Shown here: in pieces, positions 1-5,477 of the stretch
Numbering within the stretch: the stretch's first letter is position 1
Layout: each line of letters begins with the position of its first letter
DNA from: Candidatus Brocadiia bacterium
Lineage (GTDB): Bacteria > Planctomycetota > PUPC01 > DSUN01
Length of the DNA: 8,460 nt
NCBI GenBank assembly: GCA_016782825.1
Contig: JADHXT010000129.1
Location: forward strand, 1 to 8,460
Direction: 5' to 3'
Notes under the pieces: model-generated
Told to the model about the DNA's origin: nothing
Seen by the model: the letters and a program-made list of their open reading frames with translations, nothing else
The model's database searches: none
Program-made: the position numbers and the translations under genes

Positions 1-41
1 CCTCCCTCTCCCCTGGGGAGAGGGCAGGGGTGAGGGTGCCT
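1..41. repeat. Palindromic intergenic repeat downstream of mdh
   Basis: Bases 4-13 (ccctctcccc) and 15-24 (ggggagaggg) form a perfect 10-bp inverted repeat around a single base, followed by a G-rich tail to about base 40. It lies 11 bases past the mdh stop on the minus strand, so it may act as a 3' hairpin for the icd-mdh transcript, but no T-tract follows within the window. From memory, similar CCCTCTCCC/GGGAGAGGG sequences are scattered between genes of many planctomycete-like genomes. The element may continue to the left of the window. Confidence 0.55.
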
Positions 42-51
42 TGAACACGCG

Positions 52-987
52 TCACGCCATCGTCTTCAGCTTCTCGATCGTCTCGCCCACGTGGGCGGCG
101 GAGGCCTGGAGGGCGGCCAGCTCGTCGGCCTCGAGTTCGAGCTCGATCACCTGCTCGACGCCGCCGGCGCCGAGGACGACGGGCACGCCGGCGAACACGC
201 CGTCGATGCCATACTGACCGTCGAGCCGCACGCAGGCGGGCAGCACGCGGTGCTCGTCGCGCAGGATGCTGGCCACCATGGCCACGACGCTGGACGACGG
301 CGCGTAGTAGGCGCTGCCTGTCTTCAGGAGGCCGACGATTTCGGCGCCGCCGGTGCGGGTGCGACCGATGAGCGCGGCAATGCGGTCGTCGGGGATGAGG
401 GCGCAGATGGGCACGCCGCCGACGTTGGCGTAGCGGGGCAGCGGCACCATCGAGTCGCCGTGGCCGCCGAGCACCATGGCCTCCACGTCCTTCACGCTCA
501 CGCCGAGTTCCATGGCGATGAACGCGCGGAAGCGGGCGGAGTCGAGCACGCCGGCCATGCCCAGGACGCGCTCGGGCGCGAAGCCGGTCTTTTCGAGCGC
601 CAGGTAGGTCATTACGTCGAGGGGGTTGGTGACCACGATGACGATGGCGTCGGGCGCGTGGGCGGCGACGTCGGCCGCGATGCCGCCGACGATCCGGGCG
701 TTGATGGCCAGCAGGTCGTCGCGGCTCATGCCCGGCTTGCGGGCCACGCCGGCGGTGATGACCACGAGGTCGGAGCCGGCCACGTCGGTGTTGTTGTTCG
801 AGCCGGTGATCTTCGCGTCGTAGCCTTCCACGGGCGCGGCTTCCATCATGTCGAGTGCTTTGCCTTGCGGCAGGCCTTCCACGATATCCAGCAGCACCAC
901 GTCGGCGAGTTCCTTCTCCGCAATGCGCTGCGCCGTCGTCGCGCCGACGTGTCCCGCGCCGAAAACCGAAACCTTGGGCTTGGGCAT
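52..987 (-). CDS. mdh: Malate dehydrogenase (LDH-like, type 3)
   Basis: NAD-dependent malate dehydrogenase, a cytosolic TCA-cycle enzyme interconverting malate and oxaloacetate. Numbered from the first in-frame ATG at 996, the 314-residue reading shows the Rossmann glycine motif GAGHVG (13-18) and an acidic Asp37 that favours NAD. The substrate loop ARKPGMSR carries Arg86 and Arg92; an arginine here marks malate rather than lactate dehydrogenase. VTNPLDV carries Asn124, and the catalytic Asp152, Arg155 and His179 (in GGHGDS) are present. Length is normal. I prefer the ATG at 987 (fourth codon, product 311 residues) because GGAAAGG lies nine bases before it but directly abuts the ATG at 996; the alternative start is 996. 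It follows icd by 44 bases on the same strand, so co-transcription is likely. No frameshift or missing key residue seen. Confidence 0.95.
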   Translation of the reverse strand: MPKPKVSVFGAGHVGATTAQRIAEKELADVVLLDIVEGLPQGKALDMMEAAPVEGYDAKITGSNNNTDVAGSDLVVITAGVARKPGMSRDDLLAINARIVGGIAADVAAHAPDAIVIVVTNPLDVMTYLALEKTGFAPERVLGMAGVLDSARFRAFIAMELGVSVKDVEAMVLGGHGDSMVPLPRYANVGGVPICALIPDDRIAALIGRTRTGGAEIVGLLKTGSAYYAPSSSVVAMVASILRDEHRVLPACVRLDGQYGIDGVFAGVPVVLGAGGVEQVIELELEADELAALQASAAHVGETIEKLKTMA

Positions 988-1031
988 CGTCTGCATCCTT
1001 TCCGCTATCTTCCTTCGCGTTGATTCGCGGG

Positions 1032-2168
1032 CTACTCTTGTTCCATCCTGCGGATAATCGCCGCGCCCATCTCGCGGGTGCCGACAGCGGTGGGGTCATC
1101 GCGGTGGGGCTTGAGGTCGTACGTGACGTCGCGCCCCTCGGCGATGACGGCGGCGACGGCGCCCTCCAGCTTGTCGGCGGCAGCGGCCTCGCCCATGTGG
1201 CGGAGCATGAGCACGCCGCTGAGGACGAGCGCCGTGGGGTTCACCTTGTTCTGCCCCTTGTATTTCGGGGCCGAGCCGTGGGTGGCCTCGAAGACGGCGG
1301 CATGCTCGCCGATGTTGGCGCCGGGCGCCACACCGAGCCCGCCGACGAGGCCGGCGCACAGGTCGCTCACGATGTCGCCGTAGAGGTTCGGGAGCACGAG
1401 CACGTCGTACAGCTCGGGCTTCTGGACGAGCTGCATGCACATGTTGTCCACGATGCGGTCGTCGAAGGCCACGGTGCCGCCGTCGTAGGTCACGTGCGCG
1501 TCGTCGTGATGGTGGACGGCGACGCCGTTTTCCTCGGCCACCTGGCGGGCGACGTGGAGGAACAGGCCGTCGGAGAACTTCATGATGTTCGCCTTGTGGA
1601 CGGCGGTGACGAGCCTGCGGCCGAGGCGCTGGGCGTAGTCGAAGGCGAACTGCACGATCCGCCGCGAGCCGAACACGCTGATGGGCTTGATGCTCACGCC
1701 GCTGTCGTCGCGGATGGGCTTCGGCTGGAGGCTGCGGCACAGCTCGATCACCTGCCGGGCCGCGTCGGTGCCCTGCTCGAACTCCACGCCGGCGTAGAGG
1801 TCCTCGGTGTTTTCGCGGACGATCACCAGGTCGATATCGTCGTAGACCGAGCGCACGCCCTGGTAGCTCTTGCACGGGCGGACGCAGGCGAAGAGGTCGA
1901 GCACCTGGCGCAGATGCACGTTCACGCTGCGGAAGCCCTTGCCCACGGGCGTGGTGACGGGGGCCTTGAGCGCCACGCCGTTGTGGCGGATGCTCTCGAT
2001 CACCTCGTCGGGCATGGGCGTGCCCACCTTCTCGGCCACGTCCACGCCGGCGTGCTGCACGTCCCAGGCGATGTCCACGCCGGTGGCATCGATGCAGTCG
2101 CGGGTCACGGCCGCGATCTCGGGGCCGACGCCGTCGCCGTCGATGAGCGTCACGTTGTATCTGGCCAT
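1032..2168 (-). CDS. icd: Isocitrate dehydrogenase, probably NADP-dependent
   Basis: Decarboxylating isocitrate dehydrogenase (isocitrate to 2-oxoglutarate), 378 residues, of the isocitrate/isopropylmalate dehydrogenase superfamily. The substrate motif is S81-x-N83-x-x-x-R87, followed by Arg97 and Arg118 (RENTEDLY) with Tyr125, then Lys192 and the metal-binding Asp241, Asp265 and Asp269 (LPNLYGDIVSD). Ser81/Asn83 points to isocitrate rather than isopropylmalate or homoisocitrate. HGSAPKY (297-303) with Val309 and Tyr350 matches the NADP determinants known from E. coli Icd (Lys344, Tyr345, Val351, Tyr391), while the Arg395 position appears to be Pro354. The start at 2168 is chosen because AGAGGA stands eight bases upstream and the protein then begins MARYNVTLIDGDGVGPE, as the family does; an open extension to 2264 has no family sequence. 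It leads an apparent operon with mdh. Confidence 0.92.
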   Translation of the reverse strand: MARYNVTLIDGDGVGPEIAAVTRDCIDATGVDIAWDVQHAGVDVAEKVGTPMPDEVIESIRHNGVALKAPVTTPVGKGFRSVNVHLRQVLDLFACVRPCKSYQGVRSVYDDIDLVIVRENTEDLYAGVEFEQGTDAARQVIELCRSLQPKPIRDDSGVSIKPISVFGSRRIVQFAFDYAQRLGRRLVTAVHKANIMKFSDGLFLHVARQVAEENGVAVHHHDDAHVTYDGGTVAFDDRIVDNMCMQLVQKPELYDVLVLPNLYGDIVSDLCAGLVGGLGVAPGANIGEHAAVFEATHGSAPKYKGQNKVNPTALVLSGVLMLRHMGEAAAADKLEGAVAAVIAEGRDVTYDLKPHRDDPTAVGTREMGAAIIRRMEQE

Positions 2169-2234
2169 GGGAATCATCCTCTCCGTCGTCACTGCGGGAT
2201 GGTGGCACGGCCACCGCTGCAAGCAAGACCTTGT

Positions 2235-2263
2235 ATTATACCGGCATCGTCCCACCGCCTCCA
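2235..2263 (-). promoter_or_regulatory. Sigma70-like promoter of the icd-mdh operon
   Basis: On the minus strand a perfect TATAAT (2235-2240) is preceded after 17 bases by a weak -35, TGGAGG (2258-2263, three of six consensus bases). Transcription would start near 2228, giving a leader of about 60 bases. That leader holds a small hairpin, ggtggc-acg-gccacc, at 2201-2215. AT-rich hexamers are rare in this GC-rich region, which strengthens the -10 call; the -35 is doubtful. Confidence 0.5.
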
Positions 2264-2288
2264 CCGAAGGTCGAGACGCTGGTCATGC

Positions 2289-2308
2289 GGGGGGACCTTC
2301 TTTGGGGG
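2289..2308. repeat. Copy 1 of a 20-base G-flanked repeat
   Basis: This 20-base stretch matches 3043-3062 at 19 of 20 positions (it has a sixth G where the other has an A). At 3043 the element is the left half of a long hairpin; here the matching right half is absent, so it may be a decayed or partial copy. Confidence 0.45.
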
Positions 2309-2394
2309 TGCCACTTCAGCCATCCGAAGTGTTGCCAAGAGGGCAGGATAGGGTCCGAGGTGGTGCAGCCGCGAAACGGCGGCTCAGAGGAGAA

Positions 2395-2460
2395 TCTCAC
2401 ACACAGGAAACAGAGGGAAGAAAAGAGCGGACCGCGAAAGACGCGAACGACGCGAAAGGG
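2395..2460. repeat. Purine-rich intergenic repeat with 9-base tandem units
   Basis: The tract begins with an aggaaacagagggaag-type purine-rich run and ends in three units of nine bases that start cgcgaa (2433, 2442 and 2451: cgcgaaaga, cgcgaacga, cgcgaaagg). Read in reverse it gives Phe/Leu/Cys-rich peptides such as VFRGPLFSSLCFLC, which I recognise as the spurious product of a common intergenic repeat in environmental bacterial genomes, not a protein. Boundaries are approximate. Confidence 0.5.
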
Positions 2461-2484
2461 GAATAGGATAGGGTCAGGGCGCGC

Positions 2485-2512
2485 TTGACATTCGAGGAGC
2501 TCGGAGTAGCAT
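2485..2512 (+). promoter_or_regulatory. Promoter of the brnT-antitoxin operon
   Basis: A perfect -35 TTGACA (2485-2490) is separated by 16 bases from TAGCAT (2507-2512), which matches four of six -10 bases. The predicted start of transcription, about 2518-2520, coincides with the brnT start codon. Between the two hexamers lies a short dyad, cgag-gag-ctcg (2493-2503), a plausible place for the ribbon-helix-helix antitoxin to bind for autoregulation, which is the known pattern for such modules. The operator assignment is inference. Confidence 0.55.
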
Positions 2513-2518
2513 GTAGGG

Positions 2519-2803
2519 ATGGGAATGACCCGCTTCTCCTGGGACGATGCGAAGAACGCCGCGAACCAGAAGAAGCACGGCGTGAGCTTCGAGGAAGCAC
2601 GCACTGTCTTCTACGACCCGAAGGCGCGTCAGTTTTACGATGACGAGCATTCAGCGTGGGAAGACCGGTTCCTGATGCTGGGCATGAGCTCACGGCTGCG
2701 TGTCCTGTTGGTCTGCCACTGCTACAGAGAATCCGAGGCCGTCATTCGGATCATCTCGGCCAGAAGAGCAGTCGCCAGCGAGAGAGCGCTCTATCCAGGG
2801 TGA
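2519..2803 (+). CDS. brnT: BrnT family toxin (RelE-like ribonuclease)
   Basis: Toxin of a type II toxin-antitoxin module; BrnT proteins adopt a RelE-like fold and inhibit growth by cutting RNA. The 94-residue product shows the family signature in order: FSWDDAKNAANQKKHGVSFEEA (residues 6-27), TVFYDP, then DEHSAWEDRFLMLGMS (about 42-57), and the C-terminal RIISARRA..ER block (about 77-89). Length is normal for BrnT. Two ATGs compete (2519 and 2525). The one at 2525 has only an abutting GGGA, while 2519 fits a leaderless mRNA from the promoter just upstream; I keep 2519. Toxin-first order with the antitoxin four bases downstream is typical of BrnT operons. No defect is visible, so the toxin is probably functional. 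Confidence 0.88.
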   Translation: MGMTRFSWDDAKNAANQKKHGVSFEEARTVFYDPKARQFYDDEHSAWEDRFLMLGMSSRLRVLLVCHCYRESEAVIRIISARRAVASERALYPG

Positions 2804-2807
2804 AGAG

Positions 2808-3026
2808 ATGGAAGATGAATACGACCTGACGAAGATGAAGTCCCGCCTGAATCCCTACGCGAGACAATTGAGGGAGCAGGTGACTCTCCGCCTCCGTCCC
2901 GACACGGTGGAGTACTTCAAGAAGCTGGCCGAGGAAACGGGCGAGGACTATCTGACTCTGATCGACCTGTACCTTGCCGACTGCGCCGCGCGCCACCAGC
3001 GTCCACCCGCCCTCGCCAGGCAATGA
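2808..3026 (+). CDS. CopG/ribbon-helix-helix antitoxin partner of BrnT
   Basis: A 72-residue antitoxin that would neutralise the toxin encoded just before it and repress the operon. The start at 2808 lies four bases after the brnT stop, with GAAGAG upstream; a longer frame from 2700 only overlaps brnT and is rejected. The N-terminal part, YDLTKMKSRLNPYARQL (about 5-21), is probably the flexible toxin-binding arm. It is followed by a ribbon-helix-helix domain: the strand QVTLRLRPDTVEYF (25-38) and helices KKLAEETGEDY-LTLIDLYLADCA (39-61). The wording resembles CopG-type antitoxins found beside BrnT more than classical BrnA, which ends in GYQTRIN. Function follows from the RHH pattern and its neighbour. 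The last residues are proline/arginine-rich and probably disordered. Confidence 0.82.
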   Translation: MEDEYDLTKMKSRLNPYARQLREQVTLRLRPDTVEYFKKLAEETGEDYLTLIDLYLADCAARHQRPPALARQ

Positions 3027-3042
3027 AACAACGGGGATAGCA

Positions 3043-3076
3043 GGGGGAACCTTCTTTGGGGGAAGAGGGTTCCCCC
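3043..3076. terminator. Long hairpin between convergent brnTA and SUMF1 genes
   Basis: A nine-base perfect stem (gggggaacc at 3043-3051, ggttccccc at 3068-3076) continues inward as 3052-3056 with 3063-3067, giving a 14-bp stem with one wobble/mismatch pair and a six-base loop. It lies 16 bases past the antitoxin stop on the plus strand and 22 bases past the SUMF1 stop on the minus strand. It could therefore end transcription from both sides. Neither side has a T-tract, so termination may be inefficient or Rho-assisted, or the hairpin may mainly protect mRNA 3' ends. Bases 3043-3062 recur at 2289-2308. Confidence 0.55.
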
Positions 3077-3143
3077 CGCAACGCTTCTCATGCTTCCGTC
3101 ACTTCTTCACGCTATCGGCTTCGCACGCGACGCGGAAGCCGAT
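3073..3143 (-). repeat. Near-identical 3' segment shared by the two SUMF1 genes (copy A)
   Basis: This 71-base segment aligns without gaps to 4336-4406 with three differences, all outside the coding part. It covers the last 15 codons including the stop (45 of 45 bases identical) and 26 bases of 3' flank, ending in the terminal hairpin. The paralogues differ much more elsewhere. Confidence 0.8.
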
Positions 3144-4211
3144 GTGGCCCTGGTCGGGGAGCCAGAAGTAGTTCTTCGGATACTGCGGGTCCTTATAGCG
3201 CCAGGACGGCTGTTCGGCCAGGCGAGCGGCGGATCGCAGGGCCTCAGGGGGGTCCACCCACGAGCCACCGCGGGCCACGTGGTAGCGCTTGCACGGCTCA
3301 TCGATGCCCTTGCCGACGGGCAGCTTGGGACCGAAGGGGTTGCGCGTGACCACGTGCTTCGCCCGCCTGCCGTACGCCTTCGGGTCGTAGAAGTCGTGGC
3401 ACCACTCCATCACGTTGCCGTGCATGTCGTAGAGGCCCCACGGGTTGGCCTTCCTCTGCGCCACAGGATGGGTCTGCTCGTCGGAGTTGTCCTCGAACCA
3501 CGCGTGGTCCTCCAGCATGTCGGTGTCGTCGCCGAAGGAATAGGCGGTGACCGTGCCGGCCCGGCAGGCGTACTCCCATTCCGCTTCGCTGGGCAGGCGG
3601 TACCTGCGACCCGTCTTGAAGCGCAGCCATCGGCAGAAGTCCACGGCGGCAAACCATGTGACGGCCATGATCGGCCGTCTGCCGGCGCCCCAGCCCATGG
3701 TGGGATCACCATAGGGGCCATCGGAGGGGCCTGTGACACCATCCACGCCGTAAACGGCCGCGAGATTCAGATTGTCGATGCCCTCGACCTTCCAGGGACG
3801 CGCGGGATCGGGGAGCTGCTCGGGACGCAGCCGCTCGCGCCAGCGGTCTCGCCTCTTGAGGAACTCCCTCGTTCGCGGGCCCATGACCTCGTCCAGATAG
3901 ACGAAGAAGAGGTCCAGGGTCGCTTCCGTTGTGCAGATGTAGAACGAGGAGACGCGGACGGTGTGCTGGGGGCCTTCGTCGGGCTGGCGGCCGGGCTCGT
4001 TCGGCGGGCTGCCCATGGTAAAGGTGCCGCCGGGGATGAGGACCATATCGAAGCGGAACGTCTTGGCCGGCTCTCGCCGACCTCCGCTTCGGATGGTCTC
4101 GGTGAAGCGCGGCGGCAGGGGGCGGGGTGCGCCGGCCAAGACGGGAAGGGAGACAGTAAGCAGACCAAGCAACAGGTGCACGCAGCGTTCGCTATGCGAC
4201 GACGTCCCCAC
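3099..4211 (-). CDS. Secreted SUMF1/FGE-domain protein, paralogue A
   Basis: Formylglycine-generating-enzyme-like (SUMF1, FGE-sulfatase) fold protein, 370 residues, probably exported. I choose the GTG at 4211 because GGAAGGAGG stands six bases before it and the ATG at 4229 would place that sequence inside the gene. The N terminus is then a signal peptide: polar MGTSSHSER, a hydrophobic core (11-26) and an AGA-type cleavage site near 28. SUMF1 landmarks are VLIPGGTFTMGS (57-68), RLPSEAEWEYACRAG (205-219), DMHGNVMEWCHD (262-273), ARGGSW (313-318) and the terminal GFRVACEA. A non-family insert (about 108-150) is rich in Arg/Glu/Pro. After RGGSW, true FGEs carry two catalytic cysteines (C-x4-C); here the stretch is VDPPEALRSAAR, so sulfatase activation is unlikely. 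Role unknown: a binding or modified FGE-fold protein. It follows paralogue B by 150 bases. Confidence 0.85.
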   Translation of the reverse strand: MGTSSHSERCVHLLLGLLTVSLPVLAGAPRPLPPRFTETIRSGGRREPAKTFRFDMVLIPGGTFTMGSPPNEPGRQPDEGPQHTVRVSSFYICTTEATLDLFFVYLDEVMGPRTREFLKRRDRWRERLRPEQLPDPARPWKVEGIDNLNLAAVYGVDGVTGPSDGPYGDPTMGWGAGRRPIMAVTWFAAVDFCRWLRFKTGRRYRLPSEAEWEYACRAGTVTAYSFGDDTDMLEDHAWFEDNSDEQTHPVAQRKANPWGLYDMHGNVMEWCHDFYDPKAYGRRAKHVVTRNPFGPKLPVGKGIDEPCKRYHVARGGSWVDPPEALRSAARLAEQPSWRYKDPQYPKNYFWLPDQGHIGFRVACEADSVKK

Positions 4212-4216
4212 GGTTT

Positions 4217-4295
4217 CCCTCCTTCCCATATGACGGCGGCCATTCGCCCGTGAGCGAATGGCCGTTGCCCAATAGGAAGGTTTTCGGAAGGAGGG
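4217..4295 (-). promoter_or_regulatory. Potential Shine-Dalgarno-sequestering leader of SUMF1 paralogue A
   Basis: The minus-strand ribosome-binding sequence GGAAGGAGGG (complement of 4217-4226) is perfectly complementary to CCCTCCTTCC (complement of 4286-4295) upstream in the same leader. A second partner, CCTTCC (complement of 4275-4280), could pair with part of it. Between them is a nested hairpin with a perfect ggccattcgc / gcgaatggcc stem (4238-4247, 4254-4263) and a six-base loop. A transcript entering from upstream could fold so that the ribosome site is closed. Whether it does is inference; no promoter is clear inside the 150-base gap. Confidence 0.4.
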
Positions 4296-4298
4296 TGT

Positions 4299-4342
4299 GC
4301 GGGGGAGGAAAGCCCTTTTCCCAAAAGGGTTTCCTCCCCCGC
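4299..4342 (-). terminator. Strong hairpin downstream of SUMF1 paralogue B
   Basis: A perfect 13-bp outer stem (4299-4311 with 4330-4342), one bulged base (4312) and a 7-bp inner stem (cccttttcccaaaaggg, 4313-4329, three-base loop) make a 20-bp hairpin. It begins 19 bases after the stop of paralogue B on the minus strand. No T-tract follows, but the stability suggests a transcription terminator or 3' end protector separating the two SUMF1 genes. It is near-symmetrical and may also act on the other strand. Confidence 0.65.
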
Positions 4343-4406
4343 AACGTTTCTCATTCTCCCGTCACTTCTTCACGCTATCGGCTTCGCACGCGACGCGGAA
4401 GCCGAT
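4336..4406 (-). repeat. Near-identical 3' segment shared by the two SUMF1 genes (copy B)
   Basis: Partner of 3073-3143: 71 bases, 68 identical, no gap. The three differences all lie in the 26-base flank after the stop codon. The first five bases overlap the base of the terminator hairpin. Confidence 0.8.
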
Positions 4407-5477
4407 CTGGGCTTGTTCGGGGAGCCACCAGACGCTCTTGGGGTACTGGGGGTCCTTGTAGCGCCAGGCGTCCACTTCGCGGGTGCGGACGGCGGAGCGG
4501 AGTTCCTCGGCGGGATCGTTCCAGGCGCCGCCGCGGGCGAGGTGGTAGCGCTTGTGCACTTCCTCGACGTCGTCGCCGACCGGCTTGGCCGGGCCTTTGG
4601 GGTCGGTCACGGGGTTGGCCTTGGCGCAGGTGGCGTAGGCCTTGGCGTCGTAGTAGTCGTGGCACCACTCTTTGACGTTGCCGTGCATGTCGAAGAGGCC
4701 GAAGGCATTGGGCTTCTTGGAGCCGACCGGGTGGGTCTGCTCGTCGGAGTTGTCTTCGTACCAGGCGTAGTCGTCGATATCGCTGTCGTCCTTGCCGAAG
4801 GAGTAGGCGGTGGTGGTGCCGGCGCGGCAGGCGTATTCCCACTCGGCCTCGGTGGGGAGGCGGTATTTCTTGCCGGTCTTCTTGGAGAGCCAGCGGCAGA
4901 AGTTCACGGCGTTGACCCAGGTGGGTGCGATGACGGGGCGCTTGCCGCCGCCCCAGCCCATGGTCAGGTCGCCATAGATGGGGGTGGGACTGCCGATGGC
5001 ATCCACGCCATAGATCTTGGCGAGCTTGAGGTTGTCCACCTTCTTGAGGTCTTCGGGGTTGGCCGGGTCGTTCCTGGCGGCCTTGGCCGATTCCTTTGCA
5101 GCGGCGGCCTTCTCCGCGGCGGAGGCCGTGGCCTTGGCCTTGGCGCCGGCCTCGTGGTCGTCGCGGGTGCTCTTGACCGTCTCGGCGTAGTAGATCATGA
5201 ACAGATCGAGGGTGGTCTCGTGCGCGCACAGGTAGAAGGGGCTGATCTTCACCTCGACCTGCGGCCCTTCGTCGTCCTTGCGCTCGTCCTCGTCCTCGGG
5301 GCTGCCCATCTTGAACGAGCCGCCGGGGATGAGCACCATCTCAATGCTGGACTTCTTACCCTCGGCCTTGGCCTTGCTGCCCTCAATGGTTTCGGTGAAC
5401 TTCTTGGGCAGCTCGCCGGCCACGGCCATCGCAGCCGCCGCGAGGATGAGCGCCAACGTACTCACAGTCCTTGCCAT
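4362..5477 (-). CDS. Secreted SUMF1/FGE-domain protein, paralogue B
   Basis: SUMF1/FGE-fold protein of 371 residues with a clear signal peptide (MARTVSTLALILAAAAMAVA, cleavage after A20), so periplasmic or exported. The start at 5477 is supported by GAGGAGA nine bases upstream; an open extension to 5648 is unlike any signal or SUMF1 sequence. Landmarks are EMVLIPGGSFKMGS (46-59), RLPTEAEWEYACRAG (206-220), EDNSDEQTHPV (241-251), DMHGNVKEWCHD (263-274), ARGGAW (314-319) and GFRVACEADSVKK at the end. An Ala/Lys/Glu-rich helical insert (about 108-137) replaces the Arg/Pro-rich insert of paralogue A. The two catalytic cysteines of FGE, expected after RGGAW, are absent (NDPAEELRSAVR), so formylglycine formation is unlikely. 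Function unknown. It is the first gene of the tandem pair, with its own promoter candidate and terminator. Confidence 0.88.
   Translation of the reverse strand: MARTVSTLALILAAAAMAVAGELPKKFTETIEGSKAKAEGKKSSIEMVLIPGGSFKMGSPEDEDERKDDEGPQVEVKISPFYLCAHETTLDLFMIYYAETVKSTRDDHEAGAKAKATASAAEKAAAAKESAKAARNDPANPEDLKKVDNLKLAKIYGVDAIGSPTPIYGDLTMGWGGGKRPVIAPTWVNAVNFCRWLSKKTGKKYRLPTEAEWEYACRAGTTTAYSFGKDDSDIDDYAWYEDNSDEQTHPVGSKKPNAFGLFDMHGNVKEWCHDYYDAKAYATCAKANPVTDPKGPAKPVGDDVEEVHKRYHLARGGAWNDPAEELRSAVRTREVDAWRYKDPQYPKSVWWLPEQAQIGFRVACEADSVKK

Larger units (their letters stand above)
2169..2484. other. Intergenic region between icd and brnTA; repeats, no gene
   Basis: No convincing gene is seen here. The short frames on both strands are low-complexity translations of repeats. 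Contents in order: icd leader and promoter (2169-2263); a 20-base GGGGGACC-TTCTTTGGGGG-type element (2289-2308); a small hairpin, cacttc at 2312-2317 with gaagtg at 2326-2331; an 11-base direct repeat aggatagggtc at 2345-2355 and 2465-2475; and a purine-rich tract with a 9-base tandem repeat (2433-2459). The density of repeats suggests a site that accumulates intergenic repeat elements. Confidence 0.6.

Noticed and set aside
2169..2264. 32-residue N-terminal extension of icd
   Set aside because: Family proteins start at MARYNVTLIDGDG; the extension crosses the predicted promoter and has no better ribosome site.
855..2351. 498-residue plus-strand open frame opposite icd, and similar long frames at 91-1023, 3090-4253 and 4413-5501
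   Set aside because: They lie antisense to clear genes, are rich in Ala, Val, His, Asp and Gly as expected from complementary GC-rich codons, and show no family motifs or credible ribosome sites.
2236..2604. 122-residue minus-strand frame containing VRVFRGPLFSSLCFLC
   Set aside because: It is the reverse reading of a purine-rich intergenic repeat and overlaps brnT; such peptides are a known artefact.
2700..2807. Extended start of the antitoxin frame
   Set aside because: It overlaps brnT in another frame with no family similarity; the ATG at 2808, four bases after the toxin stop, is the natural start.
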